DNA of 54,524 nucleotides. It comes from Atkinsonella hypoxylon (Eukaryota > Ascomycota > Sordariomycetes > Hypocreales > Clavicipitaceae). Of this stretch, positions 1-11,730 are shown piece after piece. The position numbers and the translations under genes were made by a program. Position 1 is the first letter of the stretch. Each line of letters starts with the position of its first letter. The stretch lies in the NCBI GenBank assembly GCA_000729835.1, contig JFHB01000204.1:1-54524 (forward strand). Direction: 5' to 3'. The notes below the pieces were generated by a model. The model did no database searches. It was not told where the DNA came from and saw nothing but the letters and a program-made list of their open reading frames with translations.

Positions 1-849
1 TAATTAATCCTTAAAATGCCTTTTATATATATAGCTAAAGTTACCTTTAAGTATAGTAATAAAGAAGGTAAGCTTCTCTTAAAGTGCTATTTTAGTAATA
101 TTATATTAGTCTTAAGGGTTACTAAAAGTGTTAAATAGAAAACTATAATAAATAAAGTAATAGCTATTAGTGTTAATTTAATCTTAATTAATAAGTTATT
201 TAAGGATTTAGTTTATAATTAAATAGTTAAAGAGAGTCTTAAAGCTAAGTTAAATAACAATAAAGAGCTAGTGCCTATAATAAAGAATAAAGGTATAGCT
301 ATTATTAACCTTATAATAAAAGAAATAGCTAACTAGTATAGAAGTTAACTTAAAGAGGCTATAGAGAAGATTTAGCCCTTAAGGCAATTATAACTAATTA
401 ATCTAAAGGTAAAAATATTATATAAGTAGAAAGCTAATAAAATTCTACTAAAAAATAATATTTCTTTAAATAGATTTATACTTAATAAAGACCTTAAGTA
501 GAAATAAAAGAAGTAAAAAAAGGTAAAAGTATACTTAAATAAATTAAGAAAATACACTAAATATATTATAGAAAGATTTAATAAAAAGCCCTAAGGATTC
601 TAAATAATAAAAGAGTGTTTAGATTAAATATTTAAATAAGTGTAAAAATATTTAATAGAAGAAGAAGTTAATATTTTTAAGAAAATCCTTTATAACTAAA
701 AGGCAGCACTAGTATAGAACTTATTAAAGTATAAAAAGATTAATTCTCTAGTTATACTACCTTAAGTTATCTATACTATTACTTATAGAGCTTAAAAAGT
801 AAAGTTAATACTAATATCTATTAGCCTATAAGGAAGACTAGTTAATTTA

Positions 850-1440
850 TTAAAAAAGAAGCTTTAGTATAGGTTATTAGAAAAGAGCTATAGATCTTAT
901 AGAAACCCTTACTTTTTAGTAATAAAGAAGAATAAAGGGATATAGCTAGTGCTGTTTATAACAGCTTACAATAAGATTATAATATAGAATGCCTATATTC
1001 TAGAAGGAGTAAAGGCTTTTAGTAAAGAATTTAGAATATATAAAATACTTTTAGTTATTAATTTACTGTTAAGCTATAACTAGGTGCTACTTATAGAGGA
1101 AAGTAAGGACTTAATAATAATTTTAATAGCAATAAAGCTTTTATAACTTTATATACTTCCTTAAGAAGTAACTAACTCTATTACTTAATTTATTTAAATA
1201 GTAAAAAGAATTCTTTTTAACTTAATTCTTTACACTTATAAGCTTTTCTTAAATAATATTACAGTAAAAGGCTTTATTACTACTTATAATAAAGAGAAAG
1301 TATTACTTAATATATAAAGATATATTATAAAATATTTAATTAACATTAATAAAGTTCTTATTAATATTAAGCTAGCTAGTTATACTATATCTACTATAAA
1401 ATTAAAGCTATACTAAAAGACTATAGAGATTGTTAAATTT
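850..1440 (+). pseudogene. Gypsy-1 reverse transcriptase domain (inactive)
   Basis: Translation around 862-960 gives LLEKSYRSYRNPYFLVIKKN, the N-terminal RT block typical of fungal Ty3/Gypsy pol. It is followed by the GYxQV-like block near 1075 and by LPQEVTNSI near 1160-1185 (family form LPQGATNS). The catalytic motif F-L-D-D is read as FLNN at 1246-1257: both metal-binding Asp codons have become AAT, exactly what G-to-A RIP changes produce. The domain would copy the retrotransposon RNA into DNA in the cytoplasmic virus-like particle, but it cannot be active. It leads without a visible break into RNase H. Confidence 0.85.
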
Positions 1441-1619
1441 ATATATAGCACTAATAAAAGAAAACCTTTAGAAGTAAAGGTAATAAAGATTTTAGAGTAA
1501 ATAAAGTGTAAGAATATTTTTAAGGTTAAATTCTTTTTTAGGCTTATAAACTATTATTATATCTAGATATAGTATTACTTTATAAAAGCTAAGCCTTTTA
1601 TAATTTTACTTAAGAAGAG

Positions 1620-2120
1620 TATTAAGTAAATTTAAGAACTAAACTAAAAAAACACTATAGAGGTTCTTAAGTATATAATAATAACTACACTAGTTCTTAT
1701 AACAATTAATCTTAGCTTAAGCGCTAGAGAAATTATATTAATAGTTAATATAAGCTTAAAAGAATAAAGAGCAGTTTTAATGTAAATTATTAATAGGTAA
1801 TAATACTCTATATAATATAAAAGTAGATATTAGAGCAATTTAGAAATTAAGTATAATAGAATAAAGCAGAAATATAGAGCTATTATCTATATATTAAGAA
1901 GACTATAAATTTATCTCTATAGAGTTCCCTTTACTCTAAAGACTAATTCTTAGGTGCTTATATATTAGCTTAATAGCGCTATTAATAATGTTCTAAGTGC
2001 ACTTATTATATAATAGATTAGTTATATTATACTATTTAATTTTACAGCTAGGTATATTCTAGGAGAAAAGAATAAGATAGCTAATACTTTATTACATAAA
2101 GAAGATAGGCCTTTTAATGT
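1620..2120 (+). pseudogene. Gypsy-1 RNase H domain
   Basis: This follows RT in the same general frame. Near 1735-1800 the translation reads IILIVNISLKEQRAVLMQII, matching the DASxxGxGxVLxQ opening of Gypsy RNase H with the first Asp replaced by Asn. The closing block near 2078-2107 reads IANTLLHKED, the ADALSRxED motif of the same family. The domain would degrade the RNA strand during reverse transcription. The Asp-to-Asn changes and several TAG or TAA codons make it non-functional. Confidence 0.75.
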
Positions 2121-2479
2121 ATTAGATTAAGTAGCTAAAGGGAACATTAAAGATTTTATTAACCTATAGCTTAACGTTAATAAGATCTAGCTATATAATA
2201 AAGTATATTATACTCTTAGAACTTAATAAATTATAGATTTCCTTTTAATATTATAAAGACTATTTAATCTAAATAAAAGTAAGTATAAGTAACTTTATAT
2301 AAGTGCTAAGTAATACTTCTTAAATAAAGGCTTATTGTAAAAGAGATTAACTAATATAATAAAGAGTTCTACTTTAGTTATTAAAGACTTAATGCAATAG
2401 AAGAAGATTATTAAGGCTTTATATAAGTAAATAGGTTATAAAGGTATAGAAGTTATATTTTAAGTAGTTAGAATTAAGT

Positions 2480-3490
2480 ACTTTTAGAAAGAGCTCTAGA
2501 ATATAGTTTAAGTAATAATTTTCTATTATAAGGTATACTAAAAGTTTGCTCCTTAAAGGCCTAAAGAATTATTAATACTAGTAGCTTTAGGCAACCTAAT
2601 AAGTAAGATATATATTAACACTTAATATATACTACTTAATTATAGTTTTAAGTACCTTTTAGAAGCAAGATATAACCTTACTAAATAGGTAGAAGTACAC
2701 TCTATATAGTATACTAATATTGCAGCTATTTAGAAGTTTTTAATAAAGCTAATTATATAATTTAAAGTCTTCTAATTTCTAGTTTTTAATAGAGAGCTAA
2801 AAATATATAGAAATCTTAAAAAAGCAGTTAAAGCTATTAAAATTAAAGGGATTAAGATATTAGTATACAATCTAAAAGCTAATTTACCTATTAAAGCTAG
2901 TTATTAAACGCTTATATTTACCCTTTTAAAGATAAAAGGTTTTAATAGTAAGTAGTTTAAATTGCTAAATAAGGCACTATTAGTAAACTATATAGCTGTA
3001 TAAGCGTTATACAGTAAATTTACTTTCTACTTAATTTATAGTTAAAAGCTTATTCTTCCTTTAAAGGTTAAATTTTATACTTAAAGGTTAATTAATTAGT
3101 TAAAAGTTATAATAATATAGAATCTCTTTAAAGTAAGAGTTAAAATACTAGAATAAAAGGAAGTAGATATCTAGAAAGCTTATATAAAAGTCTTTATATT
3201 TAGGTAATACTTAGCTAATTAAATAAATTAAAACTAAAAGGTATTATTATAAAAGAAGAAAGATTAATTAGTTCTAAAAGATTTAGTCTTTATATATAAT
3301 ATATAAAGGGTTATAAATATATTAATAAAGAAGAAGTTAGTAATATAATAGAATAGTTCTTTTAAAGTATATAGTTAAGCAAAAGTTATTAGCGCTTACT
3401 GTTTAAAGACCTTAAATAGTATAGTGCTTAATAAAACTATTTCTAGGGATTATATTAAGAAGTTTAGGCTTAATCTAGAGAGATAGTAGA
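2480..3490 (+). pseudogene. Gypsy-1 integrase core and C-terminal region
   Basis: The end of the integrase catalytic core is clear at about 2848-2940, where the translation reads GIKILVYNLKANLPIKASY and then TLIFTLL. This corresponds to the family block with the conserved Y-N/H-xxANGxxExGH segment, so the glycine and catalytic glutamate positions are mutated (E to K). Around 3040-3090 the sequence QKLILPLKVKFYT matches the fungal block GQEAVLPVELEVPTW. Downstream, 3135-3490 is a charged, helical C-terminal tail (for example KVRVKILEQKEVD). The protein would insert the cDNA into the chromosome. Confidence 0.75.
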
Positions 3491-3499
3491 CTTTTACTG

Positions 3500-4310
3500 C
3501 TAATAAATAGCTCTATACTCTATAATATACTGCTTAGTATAGTAAAGACACTAGCAACTTTAAGTAAAATGCTAATAAATTACAACCTATTAATGCCTAG
3601 TATAATATATTAGATTAAATAGTTTCTAAGAACTATATATTACAGCTGTACTAAAAAGAGGATTTTAAGGATAATAACGCTAAAGTAGACCTTTTACTAT
3701 AATGTTATTAGAAGTATATAATAGAAGTTTATCTACTAATAATACCTAAAGAAGAGCGCAGAAGCTATAAAGAGATTAATAATATTATTTAATCTTAGTA
3801 ATTTACCTATAACTTTACTAAAATATATAACTTATTATAGCTTTTATAAAAGCTAATGCTATAGTCCCTATATCTTTAGCTTTAAGGAGAAAGAAGGTTA
3901 AGTTTATTTATTTATATATTTAAGACTAACTAAGATTTAATAATAGTACATTAAGATTATTTAAAGATTTAAAGCTAATTAGAATTAAGACTATAAACCT
4001 AAATTAAATAGAATATATAAAAAGTTTTTAAAAACTACTAAAAATAAGTATAGTTCTATTCTATTTTAACTAAAGAGGCTACTTAGCCTTTACTCTTTTT
4101 CTATTTTTTTTTTTATCTTTTAACTTAGGCAATTTATACTTAATCTTCTAGCAAAATTCTAGTAGTCCTAATGTTTAGGGGAAAGAGTAAGGAATATTAA
4201 CTACTATAAAGAGAGAAAGATCCTTATAAAGAACCTTCTAGAGCCTTAGAAGAATAAATAGTTAATTTACCTAGTCTTTACCCTAGAACGTTATAAAAGG
4301 AGTATTATAG
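3500..4310 (+). other. Stretch without a recognisable gene: Gypsy-1 tail and 3' untranslated region
   Basis: One frame continues with charged residues to about 3990 and may be the last part of the Gypsy-1 polyprotein. After that I see only AT-rich sequence, a run of about a dozen T at 4103-4116 and a purine-rich run (GGGGAAAGAGTAAGGAA) near 4178-4194 that could be a polypurine tract. No LTR partner for any of this occurs in the window. Confidence 0.4.
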
Positions 4311-4314
4311 TAAA

Positions 4315-5245
4315 TCTAACTGTAGTTACTATAACCTTTTGCAAATTGCTACTTACAGCTTACAGCAGTAAAGCTGCTCTAGATATAATTACTGTATAAG
4401 CTGCTATAGACATTCTTAAGAGAGGTATAGCTATAAAATAGAAAGTAGATATATTCTCTAAATAAGGTAACTGTTTAAAGATATATATTAGTGCAATAGA
4501 AGTAAAATGTACTATTTTCTTTACTAAAGAATAAGATTAAAAGGGCTTTATAGCGCTCTTAATAATTAATAAGTGTATAATAGAAATATCTATAAGAATA
4601 AGCTATTTTAGTTAGAATAAAGATAAAGTTCTTAATATTTAATTCTAATACAACCTTATATAAAAGAGAGCCTTCTTTTGTAGTACTATTAATAAACTAA
4701 GCCTTAAGATTCTAATTGTAAAAGAATTTAATAGCTCTTAGAGGTATATTAGGTATAGAACTCTATTAAAAAGCAACTTTAGTGTATATTAAGTATCTAC
4801 TAGTACTAATATTATTGCCTCTATAGACTTAAAGCTTAAAGGTAAATTTATACTAAAGAGGTAAGGTTTATTAGTATAATAAGAGAATAGAAGTGTAATT
4901 AAAAGCTTTTTTACAAAAGATTTACTGTATTAATAAGCATTATTAAAGGAAAGATATCTATTTAACTATTCTAAAAGAGAGTAACTTAATAAGAGAGAGT
5001 AGTAAAAGGAATTCTTTTACTAATAATATTCTGTATATTTATAAGATTCTTATAGTTTTAAGGAAGCTTTTTAGCTATAATTAAATAATTAAAGGTACTA
5101 ATAAAGACAATAAGAAAAAGACTATATAGAAAGGTAGTTATAAGAAGAAAGAAGGAAGATAAATGCAATTAGTTAAGAAGAATATTATAAATTACTTAAT
5201 AAGTTTACAGCTATTAAAGTCTTAGTATATATTTACTGTTAACCT
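4315..5245 (+). pseudogene. Unidentified coding relic, first part
   Basis: One + strand frame runs about 310 codons broken only by TAA and TAG. Early residues read CKLLLTAYSSKAALDIITV and later EVKCTIFFTKE; the end is rich in charged residues and closes with FTAIKVLVYIYC at about 5205-5240. I do not recognise the protein. The final Cys and the following YNNYR could be the remains of a C2H2-type finger, which is only a guess. Codon decay is of the same RIP type as in the flanking elements. It may be the N-terminal part of the relic that continues at 5425-5734 and 12051-14210; 5246-5424 between them has no clear frame and a short CT repeat near 5331. Confidence 0.45.
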
Positions 5246-5424
5246 CTACTAAATTATAATAATTATAGATAGCTGTTAACTAAGGATTTATTAAGATAAT
5301 ACTAGCTATAATATAGCCTATATTTCTACTCTCTCTCTCTCTTTATTCCTTTATTTTTATAATATTTTTATTATAAGTATCTATTTAAGCTCTTTTTTAC
5401 CTTTAATTTTTTAAAAGCTATTTA

Positions 5425-5734
5425 ATCTTTACTACTAAAATAGAAAATAAATACTAGAAACCTATTTCTAAGACTAGCTTTAGAGTTATATATAAGGGAC
5501 AAATATATTACTTTAGGACGTTAAAGAACCTACTAATATACTATATTATAGTGTAAGTCTATAAGCTAGTTAGCAATTTCTTTTATATAGAAGAGTAAGA
5601 TTAAGTAGATTTACCTCTTAAGAAGCTCTATAAGCGCTAGCTGCCTCTCTTTTAGTAACATTTTAAGTAGCCTCCTTTTAGCTTACTACTTTATTAGGAT
5701 TATAATTTAGATAACTTTAGGCTTATAGAGTTAA
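5425..5734 (+). pseudogene. Unidentified coding relic, second part, cut by Copia-1 copy 1
   Basis: One frame is continuous here (SFRVIYKGQIYYFRTLKNLL near 5475-5530, then YKLVSNFFYIEE) and reaches the insertion point of Copia-1. If the 6311-bp element and one copy of the GTTAA duplication are removed, the frame continues from 5734 into 12051 without a shift and stays open to about 12600 apart from TAA and TAG codons. This shows that Copia-1 landed inside an existing coding sequence. The product is unknown. Confidence 0.5.
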
Positions 5735-6049
5735 TGTTGGAATCGTTATAACTCTATCGTGCGATTCCGGCACCTGCGTAGGTGGATACGACCGCTGATT
5801 AGCTGCATCTGCACACTAGTCCCCACTTACATTAGGGTCGCCGATACCCCTTAATTCTCCCTTAACACAACACTATACCTAAGGTATATAAGGCATCCAA
5901 TAGGGTATATAATGTGGCCTCTTTTGCTAGTTAGATACAACTCCTAGATAACTAAATTTAAACCTCTTTAATGTAAATACTAATGCACTAGTAAATTAGT
6001 TATAGAACTAACTTAAAGGAGTATAAATTAGACCCTTAGTCTGTTAACA
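5735..6049 (+). repeat. Copia-1 copy 1, 5' LTR (315 bp)
   Basis: It begins TGTTGGAATCG and ends CTGTTAACA (CTGTCGACA in the less mutated 3' LTR). The outer, left part keeps many CpG and GC-rich stretches, while the inner part is heavily AT-converted. The 3' LTR shows the reverse, so decay fades toward both outer ends of the element. The sequence just inside, CTAATTAGTAGTTACTTAAC, should contain the primer-binding site, but I could not match it to a tRNA. Confidence 0.95.
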
Positions 6050-6349
6050 CTAATTAGTAGTTACTTAACTAGAAGTCTTTAGTATAACTAGAGAGATTAG
6101 CATAACTAACTATAGATTAGCTAGATTTAGCAAGAAGAGATATAATACTGTTAGCTAGAACCCTTAGCAGCTAATATAACTAGTAAAGCGTGCTAAAGGA
6201 AGGGATATCTTTATAATTGCTTAGTTACTAAGTTATATTTACTTACAATAATGTTTTAGTTTAACTAATTGTTAATATTAAACTCCTAAGGAATTAAATT
6301 ACTAGCTAGAACCCTTAGCGGCTAACGCTATAGGATTTAACTCCCTTAA

Positions 6350-7900
6350 CTATCTTAGAACTTAGCTAAAAGCTAGCTAAATCCCTTTATCTTTATACTA
6401 ATTCTATTACACCTACTTTCTCTTTCTATACTACTTAATCTTATTTAATATAATAAGTTTATAATAACTTTAGGTAGATTTATAAGAATTTAAGCAATAA
6501 CTATAACCTAATAAGCTTTTAGAATAACTTTAAAAGTATTAGAAACTTCTATTAATAGATTAAAACTTAATATATAAAATTAACCTAGAAACTACTACTA
6601 CTATTAATCTAAATAATAGAATTACCTTTATAATTAACCTTTATAAAGATTAAAGATTTAGAGATTAAGAATAATAAAAGAACTTTAAATTTAACTTCTA
6701 TAACTAAAATAAAGACCTATTTTAAAGAGCTTCTACTTTAATTATTAAAGCGTTACGCAATTTACTATATAAATATAGAGTTTATATAGGCAGAAGCAGC
6801 AGCTAAATTACTAATTCCTTTAAAAGAGTACTATAGAAAGAGAAATAATCTATATAGCTAGAAGAAGAGATTAATAAATAAGTAGCATTAGGTAAATTCT
6901 ACTTAAATCTACAGCTAAATATAGAACCTATATCTACAGTAAAGAAGCCTTAATCTTCTTTATAGAACCTTTCTTTTATACCTTTAGCACTCTCTTTATT
7001 ACTTTTGTTAAGTATACCTAGCAATCTAATAGGTATATTAGTAGAAATGCTACCTTCTCTCTCTTTACTATAGAATATAAGATTTCTTCTACTTCTAGTA
7101 GTATAACTGTTACTTCCTTCTACAATAGATTCTTCTTAAACTAATATAAAGAAAGTTCTTAACCTTATAAAGATCTATAAAGAAAGCAATAAATATAGCA
7201 GCAATATATTTAATTTTATTATGCTAAAAGTAGTTATCCTTAAAGACCTATACTAACAACTTAATTTCTTAGAACTAGCAATAATAAAAGTATTTCTAGT
7301 AATACTAATAGGTAAAGTATATAAATTCTACCTTACAATAATTGCAATAAATATAAGAATAAATTACACCTTTAACTAAATAGTTAAAATTGTTAAATAA
7401 CACTTTAAGACCCTAACTAATAAGCAGTTCTATTGTTAAAGATAGAACAGTATTATATTGCGCAATACAATTGCTAAGAACCCTAATAAATCTATACTTA
7501 ACTGCTTTAATATAATAATCTAGAACCTTTAAGACATTTATAATAGCCTTTTTAACCCTTTTATAGATAATTCTAAACTTATTAAATAGACCCTTTAAGC
7601 AGTTAAAGGTATCCTTAAATATAGCTAAGCTAAATTTATAACTAACGCAACATTCTAAGAGCTTATTAGCAACCTATAAAAGTTAATTAGTATTGTAGAA
7701 GTATAGAAGGAAATTAGCTAATTCTATATTAAATTTAACTAACTTAATATTAATAATAAAGCTCTCTATATAGACTATTAATATTAACGTTTAAGAGACC
7801 CTAGCTATAGCAGAAGTAAGACCTAAAAATAACGCTACTTTATTTATAGAAAAGAAGAATATTAGTTAATAAAGTACAGTAAAAAAGAGCATTAAGAAGT
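6350..7900 (+). pseudogene. Copia-1 copy 1 gag region with decayed zinc knuckle
   Basis: Bases 6050-6350 are untranslated leader. From about 6400 several broken frames carry a gag-like protein that I cannot align in detail. At about 7825-7880 the translation NRYFIYRKEEY followed by LIKYSKKEH resembles the CxxC...H zinc-knuckle segment that ends gag in this Copia clade, with the Cys codons changed to Tyr (TGT to TAT). Gag would form the virus-like particle and bind the RNA. It continues into protease. Confidence 0.5.
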
Positions 7901-8269
7901 ATAGTAAAGATAGTAAAACAACAAGAAGTATAGAACCTCTCCTTTAAACAGTAAATTTAGAGCCTATCTATAGGCTTATAAAGGATTAAGTAAACCTATA
8001 TAGAATAATAGTTCTAATAATGCTTAAGATATAAGTAAGGCATTTATTAAAGAATCTAATATAGCTAATAAAGGAAAAGCTCCTTAGCTAATAATTATAT
8101 AATTCTTTACTAATACTGTAACTATAGACAATAGAGCTATCTTCTAGAACCTTAAGGAAGAAGCCTACTAGTATACTTTATATAAAAAAGACCTATTTAT
8201 AGAAGATTAATTAAATCCTATAGATCCCTTATTATATTTATTATTTTATATATTAAAAGAACGTTACTC

Positions 8270-8560
8270 TAGTAAGATATTTAAAGGCATCTTGCTTAAT
8301 ACTAAAGCAGTAGGAGTATTAACAGCTAAAATTAACTAAGTATAGGCACTAGTAAAGAAAATGCCTTTATTAAAGATAAATCTATTTAATTAACACTATA
8401 TAATTACATTTAGCGCAAGATTAGCAACTTTAATAGGCTTTATTATAGTTTTAATAGTCTTTAGCTTAATTATATTCTACGTAATTAATATAAGCACTCT
8501 ATTTCTATATAGCATTAATAATATAGATAAGATGTATATAAAGCTTAACAACCTTAAAAA
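8270..8560 (+). pseudogene. Copia-1 copy 1 retropepsin-type protease
   Basis: The translation FKGILLNTKAVGVLTAKI sits around 8280-8330. The catalytic D-T-G triad is read as NTK at 8298-8306, consistent with two G-to-A changes. Downstream IDKMYIKLNNLKNVLI at about 8520-8570 matches the C-terminal part of retropepsins of this clade. The enzyme would cleave the Gag-Pol polyprotein inside the particle; the Asp loss makes it inactive. Confidence 0.65.
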
Positions 8561-8859
8561 CGTACTAATTTAAGGCAATTAAAAGGTTTCTATTATCTAG
8601 AAATAGGGACATCTATAGTAAACTCTAGAAGCTATAGAAGCAGCTATATTCTTTTTGTTAGAAAAGTAAATCTATTAACTTTATTGTTAATTTAGATATC
8701 CCTCTATATAATAATTAATAAAGATTCTATAATGTATAGGTAAAGATATTAGTAATAATAACGCTATTAATAGAATTATATAAGTTTACTACTACTGCTA
8801 ACTTAACAGTAAATTACCTAGCTAATTCTAATTTACATTAAAAGATAACTATAACTTTA

Positions 8860-9770
8860 ACTACAAAATTATTGTTAATATTATATATCTAAACAGCAGC
8901 TCTATTCTTTATATTGTTAATTCTGCAACCTTATTTTAGGCAGCCTACTTTCTAGAACCCTAAAAGCAGAAAGCATAAGATATCTAGAATGTATTAAAAG
9001 AATGCTAGATTAATACCTATCTAGGCCCTTTTAATTAAATAGTTTACAATATTAAAAAGAACTTTATATCTACTAAATTCTGCTATTATATATAAATGTT
9101 GTCCGTTAATATTAATAAAGTCCCTATTAAAGCCTACAACAGCATTAGTAAAGTTAAATAGTACTATAGCCTATTATAAAGAGCTTACAACATTATTAAC
9201 AATAAATTAAGCACTAATACTAATATTATAAAGGATTAAAAGCTTTAAATAGCTATTAAAGCTGTTAATAATTCTGCTAAACCTAACAGTCTTATACCTA
9301 TATTACTAGTCTTTAGTTTCTACCTCTATATAATAGATAATTTACCTTTAAGCCTTTCTGTAATACAATAAGCTTTAATTCTATATAAAGCTACTAATAA
9401 AGCCTAAAAGTGCCTAGTATAAAGACAAATTTATAATGCTCTTACCTCCTACAATAGCTTAAATATAACACCTACACATTTACTGCCTCTACAGTTAGAA
9501 GTATATATATAGCGTAAAAAAGAAGGCTAGTAAGGCCTCTATAAGCTGCTTACTATAAATAGCAAGGAGTGCACTATATAAATGCCTTATAGCTCTATTT
9601 GTTTTTGCATAACTATTGTAAAACTCTACTACTATAATAACAATAAATCTAATAATTATTCTACTGTTTCTAACGTTATACCTAATAAAAGCAATATAGA
9701 ATCCCTACTTAAAAGTAATTCTATTCTACTAAAGAAGAGAGAAAGACCCCTAAAGGCAAAATAACTAATT
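8860..9770 (+). pseudogene. Copia-1 copy 1 integrase
   Basis: The core begins near NYKIIVNIIYLNSSSILYIV (about 8860-8920), where the first catalytic Asp aligns with an Asn. It continues through a GPxxxxVHDxGxNF-like block near 9030-9070 and through SKVKxYYSxLxRAYN near 9150-9190, matching the VGKxExYHxPLRRAY block that carries the catalytic Glu, now Lys. The C-terminal portion, from 9582, reads MPYSSICFCITIVKLYYY, the segment corresponding to MPxGPxxFRxTxVKPYY of relatives. It inserts the cDNA at the target site, making the 5-bp duplications seen here. Confidence 0.75.
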
Positions 9771-10009
9771 AATCTAAACCTAATATAGAAAAGAGGTCCT
9801 AGAAGACTAAGAAAGAACCCTTTTCCTATTCTAATTAATTCTATATAAAATTTCTCTACTTTTAACAACAAACTAAATAGATATATTACTGTTTCTAGCC
9901 TAACTGCTAGTAGTCCTTATAATCTTAATCCTAGTAGTAATATTAATTCTACTTATATATTACTATATAAATCTAGCAATAAAATTTTCCTTTCTACAAA
10001 AGAAACAGT

Positions 10010-10680
10010 AAACTATAACTTAACTATATAACTAAAGAAAGACAATAAGATTACAGCAAAAGGTGCTCTATTTAAAGCATTTAACTAAGCTAAAATTAAC
10101 GCACTATTAGCTAGAGACATCTTCTAATTTATTAAATTTAACCCTACTATATATAACAACTATATCTTTAAATCTTATATAGTTTAAGAAGTTAAAGGAA
10201 AAGGAACTATATTACTGTATAAGAAGTTAAGACTAGTTATCTAAGGATATAATAACAGCAATAAATTGTTAATTTTAATGTAATCCCTAACAATTTAATA
10301 AGCTAATTAACGCTTAATTGTAGCACTAGCTCTATCTCTCTAAAAACGCAATATTATCTTATAGATCTACAATATTATATAGGCTTATATACAATTTAAT
10401 ACTAATTTAAACAGATTAATTATTGCATAACTTCCTAAATAAATTAGACACCTATATCCCTATAATACAGTAATAGAAGTAATTAAGCCTCTATATAGAA
10501 TCGCTAAAGTAGGTATATATTAGTAGTCTATATACTTCTGCTACTACTGTAATAATTTAAGTATAGTTACGTTAATATATAACCCCTACTTACTAATATT
10601 AAATAATAATAACTGCTTTAGAATTGTTAGAATATAGACTAATAATACACTAGAACTAAGCAATAGAACCTTCTTTAACT
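10010..10680 (+). pseudogene. Copia-1 copy 1 reverse transcriptase
   Basis: Strong family motifs are present: ARLV-like LRLVIQGYNNSNK near 10225-10265, then SPTIQQANQRLIVALALSL near 10285-10345, then NIIQAYIQFNTNLNRLIIA near 10365-10425. The catalytic aspartates, expected as QTDDT in this clade, are read as TNNT at about 10637-10648, so both are Asn. Several Gln codons are TAA or TAG. The enzyme is certainly dead. This domain is the clearest marker that the element is Copia and not Gypsy. Confidence 0.85.
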
Positions 10681-11009
10681 ATAAGGAATCTAAACTGTAG
10701 AAGGCTAATTTTACTGTAAAGCTAAAGTAGAGCTTAATAGCAGAAACGCTACTAATTTTTAATAGATATATATTAACTAAATCTAATAACAGTACTTTAA
10801 CTCTTTACTAGAAAGGTTAAAGTAAGAGGATTTAACCTATTAATACTACTAGTGTTAGTATAGATTTAATAAAACAATAGTATATTAAGCAATAAGCCTA
10901 CAGCGCGTATATTACTACAATCTATTAACTAGAAGCTACATTTAACCTTTCTGTTGCTATATAACAGCAAGATATTACAATTAACGATATTAAACAACTA
11001 AATAAGAGG

Positions 11010-11640
11010 CTTTAATAGCAGATTAACAACTAGAACTGTAGATTATAATATATCTTAATAGACCTTCTCTCTGCAAAATTATATATATTTATTAATAGAT
11101 CCTTTATAAATAATAAAGATTTAAGCTTCTAGATAGAATATATAATTATCCTAGGCAATAAAGAAGCTTATAAAGAGAACGCTAAATTTATAATAAAAGG
11201 CAATATTATTATATATAGCTCTATTAAAAGCAAGAGAGTTATAAGGAGCGCGCTTACATTAGAACTATACAGTATAGTGTAAAGCGTAGATATATTGTAT
11301 ACTATTAGCACTACATTAAATATAGTAATAAAGCAGCTACAGATACCGCTAATTCTACTAGTAGTCTATATAGATTCGTTCTTATTATATAAATGCCTTA
11401 TAAAGCTTAGTATAATAAAGGAAAAGAGATTAATAATTAACATTATAGCGCTACATTAATTATATAAAAGGCATAAAATCAACAAAATCTATTAGATTAA
11501 CAGTAAAGATAATATCGCTAATTTAATAATAAAAGCAACGCTAAATAAGACTCTTAAATCCTTTATTAACAACAATAAGGCTAATATATAGGTAGAAGGC
11601 TGGGTAAAGAGACCTATAAATTAATGTAGAAGGATATTAG
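11010..11640 (+). pseudogene. Copia-1 copy 1 RNase H
   Basis: The domain starts near LSAKLYIFINRSFINNKDLS (about 11070-11130), in which the first catalytic Asp of FVDGSFA is Asn. The block IIYSSIKSKRVIRSALTLEL at about 11210-11270 matches WSSxKxxRVxRSxLxxEL. Near 11365 IDSFLLYKCLIKL follows, where relatives have TDSxSLYDCLVKL, and the last block ends GWVKRP at about 11600-11620. It removes RNA during reverse transcription. Bases 11640-11730 are the 3' untranslated region. Confidence 0.8.
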
Positions 11641-11730
11641 ATTTATTATTACTTATTCCTTTAATCTATTTTGTTATTACTGTAACTATTAGAGTTACTC
11701 TACTAGCACAATAAAAAGAGAGACTGCTAG

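Larger units (their letters stand above)
1..4050 (+). mobile_element. Gypsy-1: Ty3/Gypsy LTR retrotransposon relic, left end outside the window
   Basis: A degraded Ty3/Gypsy polyprotein reads left to right on the + strand. The order reverse transcriptase, RNase H, integrase, then a basic C-terminal tail is visible, which is the Ty3/Gypsy order (Copia elements have integrase first). Bases 1-800 should hold the end of gag and the protease, but I could not place a catalytic triad there. Stops are almost all TAA or TAG at places where relatives have Gln or Trp. No LTR could be recognised at the right end. A T-run near 4100 and a purine-rich stretch near 4177-4198 are the only hints of a 3' boundary, so the end coordinate is approximate. 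The element is not similar to Gypsy-2 at the nucleotide level. Confidence 0.85.

Noticed and set aside
372..557. 61-codon open frame on the minus strand at the left end
   Set aside because: It is antisense to Gypsy-1, very Phe/Tyr/Leu-rich as expected from AT-rich DNA, and has no family features.
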